Part shown: positions 42,387-46,599 of the stretch, in pieces
How positions within the stretch are numbered: position 1 is the stretch's first letter
How the letters are laid out: every line of letters begins with the position of its first letter
Assembly: GCA_023415275.1 (NCBI GenBank)
Contig: JAEZLJ010000162.1
Coordinates: 1-46,599, forward strand
Length of the DNA stretch: 46,599 bases
DNA from: Bacteroidota bacterium
Lineage (GTDB): Bacteria; Bacteroidota; Bacteroidia; Chitinophagales; Chitinophagaceae
Reading direction: 5' to 3'
Notes under the pieces: generated by a model
Database searches by the model: none
What the model was told of the DNA's origin: nothing
Seen by the model: the letters and a program-made list of their open reading frames with translations, nothing else
Position numbers and translations under genes: made by a program

Positions 42387-42902
42387 TCAATTGGTTTTGC
42401 GGGAAATGATCTCTCCCAACTCCCTGTCAAACATACCCGTGCTGCCATATTCCACTACTCTTCCTATTTCCTTACCATTTTTCATAACGATGAAAGTTGG
42501 CACATTCACCACATTGAAAGCTTCTGACAAATGCTGGATGGTTTTTTTATTATGGTCCACTCCAATCAGCGTGATCCTGTCAGCCGACAAGCCTGCTGCA
42601 TCACTCAGCACAAAAAACTTGGGCAGTAGATATTTTGTATCGCTACACCAGGTGCCACCAAAGGCGATAATATTGATAGAGTCCTTATTGGCTTTTAATG
42701 CCTTTAAAGCATTTTGATCAGGTGTATAATCTTTTTGGTTTTGCAAAAACCATGTAAAGCTGGAATCATTAGACAACTCCTGCCTGGATATAAATCCTTT
42801 TAATACTTTATTGCCTTCATTATCATGGCTTACCTCTGCAGACTGGGCAAAAACAAAACCTGCAGTAAAAAACAATATAGAAAATAATAAGACCTTCTTC
42901 AT
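42387..42902 (-). CDS. Exported thioredoxin-fold protein with a single active-site Cys
   Basis: A 171-residue exported protein: signal peptide 1-19 (ending FVFA), then a thioredoxin-like fold with TWCSD at 84-88 and the cis-proline segment VNVPTFIV. The active site is C-S-D-T rather than CxxC, so C86 stands alone and a normal disulfide exchange cannot occur. It may act as a reductase with an outside thiol, or have a non-redox role. Periplasm is the expected place. Stop codon 22 bp from the shared terminator. Confidence 0.86.
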   Translation of the reverse strand: MKKVLLFSILFFTAGFVFAQSAEVSHDNEGNKVLKGFISRQELSNDSSFTWFLQNQKDYTPDQNALKALKANKDSINIIAFGGTWCSDTKYLLPKFFVLSDAAGLSADRITLIGVDHNKKTIQHLSEAFNVVNVPTFIVMKNGKEIGRVVEYGSTGMFDRELGEIISRKTN

Positions 42903-42970
42903 ATAATTACTTATCCTTCAAAAATACTATGACACCTGCAGGCTGCAAACCTGGTGGTGTTAAATAGATG

Positions 42971-43480
42971 CTACAAATTGGCCTTTAGTTGCAGCAGGAA
43001 AGAGCGGAGTTTTTGGAGAGATTGAACCAGCTCGTATTTTTCTTTGCCTTGCTTATTCTTTTTCAGGAAATCCTTAGCGCCTTCAATCGTGAACTTCCGG
43101 CGGCGCAGCAGGTCATGGATCATCTGCAGGTTCTTTACATCTGAAGGCTTAAAAAACCTGTCCCCCTTCCGGTTCTTACGCGGCTCTAGTATATCAAATT
43201 CATTTTCCCAGAAGCGAATCAATGAAGTATTGACTTTGAACATATTGGCCACTTCACCAATGGAATAATATTGTTTTTGAAAAAGCACTTCATCTTCGGG
43301 CACCTCTACCAGCTCTATTTCAGCTTCAATATCTTTTAAGGCCTTTCTGCCCCGGGTGCTTTTTGGAGCCGCTGGCTTTTCCTGGGGCATAGGTTGACCG
43401 GAAAGAAACTCTTTAGGCTTCTCCTCTTCCTGTGGCGGGGAAGTAAAATCAAAGGTGATCTGTGGCAACGGCTTATCCAT
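42971..43480 (-). CDS. MerR-family transcriptional regulator
   Basis: A 169-residue regulator. Residues 1-65 are Pro/Lys/Glu-rich and probably unordered. The MerR DNA-binding domain begins at KQYYSIGEVANMFKVN, continues with LIRFWENEF and the wing DRFFKPSDVKNLQMIH, and ends with a helix that can pair (SLQKLRSFLLQLK). No ligand-binding domain follows, so it is of the short one-domain type. Target genes are not evident. Confidence 0.9.
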   Translation of the reverse strand: MDKPLPQITFDFTSPPQEEEKPKEFLSGQPMPQEKPAAPKSTRGRKALKDIEAEIELVEVPEDEVLFQKQYYSIGEVANMFKVNTSLIRFWENEFDILEPRKNRKGDRFFKPSDVKNLQMIHDLLRRRKFTIEGAKDFLKKNKQGKEKYELVQSLQKLRSFLLQLKANL

Positions 43481-43606
43481 GTGGAAGAAATATAAAAATA
43501 AGAAGGAATAGGTTATTAGCCATATGCAATAAGGATTCTGCGAGGCATAGGCTTATAATTCCAGGGAAAATGTAAAAGCATTTACCGGCATCATGCCATT
43601 TCCCTT

Positions 43607-43614
43607 TACATTTG
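43607..43614 (+). promoter_or_regulatory. -7 element ahead of the cobalamin riboswitch
   Basis: TACATTTG matches TAnnTTTG exactly and is followed by CCCCCG. Transcription would start at about 43620, at the left edge of the riboswitch. No clear -33 TTG. Confidence 0.55.
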
Positions 43615-43621
43615 CCCCCGT

Positions 43622-43802
43622 ATTTGGTTCCCGGCCATCAAAAACCGGGATGAAAAGGGAAGCCGGTCAAAATCCGGCGCTATCCCCGTAGCTGTAAGAC
43701 CCCCTGGTATCATAACCAGGAAGATTGACCTGATTCTTTAGCCACTGTTACTATAACGGGAAGGCCATCAGGTTAGGGTTAAGCCAGAAGACCTGCCAGG
43801 TA
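43622..43802 (+). ncRNA. Cobalamin (B12) riboswitch
   Basis: The conserved parts appear in order: the upstream hairpin CCCGG...CCGGG, the core GGGAAGCCGGTCAAAATCCG (43658-43677), the CCCCGTAGCTGTAA segment (43684-43697), a CCTGGT...ACCAGG hairpin, GCCACTG (43741-43747) with GGGAAGGC (43758-43765), and the closing box AGCCAGAAGACCTGCC (43782-43797). It precedes a BtuB-like receptor by about 105 bp; high cobalamin should lower expression. Between them, GCTTTC...GAAAGGC can form the control hairpin; which state blocks translation or transcription cannot be told here. Confidence 0.93.
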
Positions 43803-43906
43803 CATAAACCTAAATTCATGCTTTCGGGTGAAAGGCAGAGAGGATAAGTCACAGGATCTATCTATCTCTTTTATTACCAGGAAGCAGTCACCACAAAATT
43901 TAAAAG

Positions 43907-45877
43907 ATGAGAAAAATTTTGACAGTGGCTGCGACGATCATCAGCAGCCAATTATTAGCACAAGATTCCAGTAAAGTGCTGGACCAGGTAACAGTAACCG
44001 CTACCAAGTATTCTACCAAGACAACTGAAACCGGGAAGGTGGTCACTATCATTACAAGTGAACAAATAGAACATGCAGGCAGCCGGGACCTGGCACAGGT
44101 GATTGCAGAAGCAGGTGGAGTTTTTATAAATGGCTATACCAATAATGCAGGAAAGGAAAAGAATATATACCTAAGGGGCGCGAAGGTAGATTATACACTT
44201 ATCACTATTGATGGGGTGCCTGTATATGATGCATCAGGGATAGGCAGCAATTTTGATATCAGGTACATCCCGGTTGATAACGTGGAACGGATAGAGATCC
44301 TGAAGGGGGCGCAAAGCACACTATATGGCAGCGATGCCATGGCAGGAGTAATCAATATCATAACCCGCAAGCCAGCAAATAAGCCCTTTTCCCTGGCCGG
44401 GACAGCCCACTATGGAAGCTATGGAACCAGGAGACTGAATACCAATATCAGTGGAAGCAAGGGCCTATTGAATTATTCTGTGGGCTATACTCATTTCAAT
44501 ACTGATGGTTTTTCTGAAGCCAGCCAACCGGCCAATTCTTCAACAGCTTTTGATAAAGATGGATATACGCAAAATGCTTTGCAGGCTAGTGTGGGAATAC
44601 AGGCAGGTAAGTTCTTGCATATCCAGCCTTTTGCCAGGTGGAGCAAAAATAGCGGCAGCCTGGACCAGGATGCTTTTACAGATGAATTGGATCATACCTA
44701 TACAGCGCAAAACCTGCAAACTGGCATCCAGAACCGTTTCAATTTTAAGAACACCCAGGTCAATATTATATACCAATACAATAAAACTAACAGGGATTAC
44801 CTCGATGATTCTACAAAAAGCAGGAATGGATATTACACTTACATATCCACCGCTTATAAGGCCAGGGAGCATTTTGCGGAGGCTTACCTGGTGCAAACTA
44901 TCAGGTCCATTAAATTAACAGCGGGAACCGAAATAAGATCATCCAGCACAGATTATAATGGCGTGATGGTAACTCCAGCTTTCCCGCCTTATAGTCCAGA
45001 GCCTGTAATTGAAAAACCATCTCAAAGCGGTGACAGTGTGAAGCAAAGCCAGGCAGCACTGTATGCCATGCTGAATTTTCATAAAAACGACTTAAGTGTG
45101 GAAGCAGGTGGCAGACTGAATCATCACTCTGAGTATGGTAACAATTTTGCATTCAATTTCAACCCTTCCTATTTCATACACAAAAGTGTTAAGTTGTTTA
45201 CCAATATTTCTACAGGATATAAAACGCCCAGTCTTTACCAACTTTTTTCAGAGTATGGCAACCAGGAGCTGAAACCAGAAACTTCGTTAAACCTGGAAGG
45301 GGGCTTGCAATTTTTCTCAACCAGCGGAAAGTTTAGCGCCAGGGGCACCTGGTTTAACAGGCGAACGAAGGATGTGATCAACTTTTTCTTTGATCCTGTC
45401 ACCTATCGTTCTCAGTACATCAACCAGGACAGGCAAAAAGATCATGGCTTTGAATTAGAGGCCTCCTCCACCCTTGCTAATAAGGTGCAGCTAAAGATAA
45501 TTTACACTTATGTCACTGGTAACATCACTACCATTCAAAATGGTAAAGACACTACATACTTCAACCTGTTGAGAAGACCTAAAAGCAACCTGGTGGCCTC
45601 TGCATCCAGCCAACTCACCCGCTCATTGTATATTTCCCTGCAGGCAAATGCAGTCGGAAGCAGCAGGGATGTTTATTATGATGCTTCTTTCCAGGCGAAG
45701 GATATAAGGCTTAAGAAATACTTCCTGTTAAATATATATTCCGAATATGCCTTATTCCATAATTCCCTGAAGCTCTTTGCAGATATCAGAAATGTACTTA
45801 ATAAGAAATATGCTGATGTATATGGATATAATACTGCCGGCTTTAATGCTTATGGCGGCATCAGGTTTCAATTATAA
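43907..45877 (+). CDS. btuB: BtuB-like TonB-dependent cobalamin receptor
   Basis: A 656-residue outer-membrane receptor. Signal peptide 1-18 (ending LLAQ), then the TonB box LDQVTVTATKY. Plug domain about 40-155, with DVSVxLRG-like KNIYLRGAKVDYTLITIDG and the closing VERIEILKGAQSTLYGSDAMAG; barrel from about 160, ending YGGIRFQL with aromatic/Leu terminus. The riboswitch directly upstream and the BtuB-like plug point to cobalamin uptake. No btuFCD genes are nearby. Specificity for B12 versus cobinamide is unknown. Confidence 0.92.
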   Translation: MRKILTVAATIISSQLLAQDSSKVLDQVTVTATKYSTKTTETGKVVTIITSEQIEHAGSRDLAQVIAEAGGVFINGYTNNAGKEKNIYLRGAKVDYTLITIDGVPVYDASGIGSNFDIRYIPVDNVERIEILKGAQSTLYGSDAMAGVINIITRKPANKPFSLAGTAHYGSYGTRRLNTNISGSKGLLNYSVGYTHFNTDGFSEASQPANSSTAFDKDGYTQNALQASVGIQAGKFLHIQPFARWSKNSGSLDQDAFTDELDHTYTAQNLQTGIQNRFNFKNTQVNIIYQYNKTNRDYLDDSTKSRNGYYTYISTAYKAREHFAEAYLVQTIRSIKLTAGTEIRSSSTDYNGVMVTPAFPPYSPEPVIEKPSQSGDSVKQSQAALYAMLNFHKNDLSVEAGGRLNHHSEYGNNFAFNFNPSYFIHKSVKLFTNISTGYKTPSLYQLFSEYGNQELKPETSLNLEGGLQFFSTSGKFSARGTWFNRRTKDVINFFFDPVTYRSQYINQDRQKDHGFELEASSTLANKVQLKIIYTYVTGNITTIQNGKDTTYFNLLRRPKSNLVASASSQLTRSLYISLQANAVGSSRDVYYDASFQAKDIRLKKYFLLNIYSEYALFHNSLKLFADIRNVLNKKYADVYGYNTAGFNAYGGIRFQL

Positions 45878-45967
45878 ACAGAAAAAAGAGTAAAGAGTAA
45901 CGGTAAATTTATACTTGCAAAACAGGGAACTGCTGCTCTTAAGCGTAATTTTAATCAAAGATCATTC

Positions 45968-46546
45968 ATGCAACCCAATGTCAAGGACATACTTACAGTA
46001 TCATTTACCCTGTTTGCCATTATAGACATCATTGGCTCCATACCCATCCTGATCTCTATTAAGAACAAAATGGGAGGCATTAAAGAGGTAAGGGCCACAC
46101 TTATATCGGGAGGCCTTATGATCCTGTTCCTTTTCCTTGGGGAGCCTTTCCTGAACCTGCTAAGCCTGGATGTAGGATCGTTTGCAGTGGGAGGATCAAT
46201 AGTAATATTTATACTGGGTTTAGAAATGGTGTTGGGAGCCGAGTTCTTTAAAAGCGAAAAGGATGTAAGGGCAGCTACGGTGGTTCCTATTGCCTTCCCG
46301 CTTATTGCTGGATCAGGAACACTTACTACCATTATATCATTAAAAGCAAACTATACACAGTCTACAGTGTTTATAGGAATCTTATTAAACCTTATAGTAG
46401 TATTTGTAGTTTTAAAATCATTAAAGTTTATAGAAAGGATACTCGGGCCAGGTGGAATGATTGCGGTACGCAAATTTTTTGGTGTAGTTTTGCTCGCCAT
46501 TGCGGTAAAAATATTCGCCAGCAATGCACATGGATTAATCAAATAG
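45968..46546 (+). CDS. MarC-family membrane protein
   Basis: A 192-residue inner-membrane protein with six hydrophobic segments, MarC/YchE family. The family pattern is seen at the start (FTLFAIIDIIGSIPILISI) and in AFPLIAGSGTLTTIISL. Transport function is unknown, and the old link to antibiotic resistance was not supported for E. coli MarC. It stands between btuB and a tRNA gene, 90 bp after the former. TATACTTG at 45910-45917 is one base from the -7 consensus. Confidence 0.9.
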   Translation: MQPNVKDILTVSFTLFAIIDIIGSIPILISIKNKMGGIKEVRATLISGGLMILFLFLGEPFLNLLSLDVGSFAVGGSIVIFILGLEMVLGAEFFKSEKDVRAATVVPIAFPLIAGSGTLTTIISLKANYTQSTVFIGILLNLIVVFVVLKSLKFIERILGPGGMIAVRKFFGVVLLAIAVKIFASNAHGLIK

Positions 46547-46562
46547 AATAGCAATCCTCCCC

Positions 46563-46599
46563 GGCCTCGTAGTACAATGGATAGTATAAGGGTCTCCGA
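46563..46599 (+). tRNA. tRNA-Arg(CCG), 5' part only
   Basis: The last 37 bases fit a tRNA 5' half: acceptor GGCCTCG, T8, D-stem GTAC/GTAT with loop AATGGATA, anticodon stem starting AGGGT and loop CTCCGA cut by the window end. The anticodon reads CCG, giving arginine. The 3' half lies outside the window. Confidence 0.85.

Overview
The window looks like a chromosome segment from a Bacteroidota bacterium, most likely family Chitinophagaceae or a close relative. The signs are TonB-dependent receptors with a carboxypeptidase-regulatory-like N-terminal domain, small lipoproteins with an ...SC or ...GC lipobox, an ATP synthase a-subunit with a cleavable signal peptide, PiT with a DUF47 partner, and several matches to the Bacteroidota -7 promoter element TAnnTTTG. 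Genes are dense and mostly housekeeping. There is no phage, IS element, CRISPR array or plasmid module.

Layout. 1-1.4 kb: end of an ATP synthase operon (atpB, atpE, minus strand). 1.5-6.8 kb: a lipoprotein, an ABC exporter and a 735-residue secreted protein whose C-terminus resembles a caspase-fold (clan CD) peptidase. 7-8.8 kb: a PhoB/PhoR-like two-component system. 8.9-12 kb: a small beta-barrel protein, a TMEM175-type channel, a DUF2911 protein, an ArsR-type regulator and a degenerate receiver domain. 12.2-21.3 kb: probable phosphate acquisition. A YncE-propeller/phosphoesterase fusion, a beta-helix lipoprotein and a TonB receptor without SusD lie on the minus strand; a DUF47 (PhoU-like) protein and a PiT phosphate transporter diverge on the plus strand. 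21.4-23.6 kb: galE and an orphan transketolase C-terminal half. 23.6-24.4 kb: a gene-free stretch with a large palindrome and a two-copy direct repeat. 24.4-28.8 kb: an ECF sigma factor, a membrane protein that is probably its anti-sigma factor, a Spy-like secreted protein and an outer-membrane barrel. 28.9-33.1 kb: DinB-like protein, carB and two small YtxH-like proteins. 33.3-42.3 kb: M23 peptidase, bcp, birA, rsfS, then ftsH, a LutC-like gene, lpxH, a secreted propeller-like protein and an MscS channel, nearly head to tail. 42.4-46.6 kb: a one-cysteine thioredoxin-like protein, a MerR regulator, a cobalamin riboswitch driving a BtuB-like receptor, marC, and the 5' part of a tRNA-Arg(CCG).

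The most interesting signal is regulatory. The gap between the TonB receptor and the PiT operon holds two arrays of hexamers spaced exactly 11 bp apart, six and five copies, with consensus N-R-T-K-A-M. A shorter version (three clear copies) lies upstream of the PhoB-like regulator. The period and core resemble PHO boxes. I infer that the 7.0-8.8 kb two-component system controls itself, the PiT operon and the TonB/phosphoesterase group, making the region a candidate phosphate or organophosphate scavenging regulon. Only the sequence was read; no database search or statistics were run.
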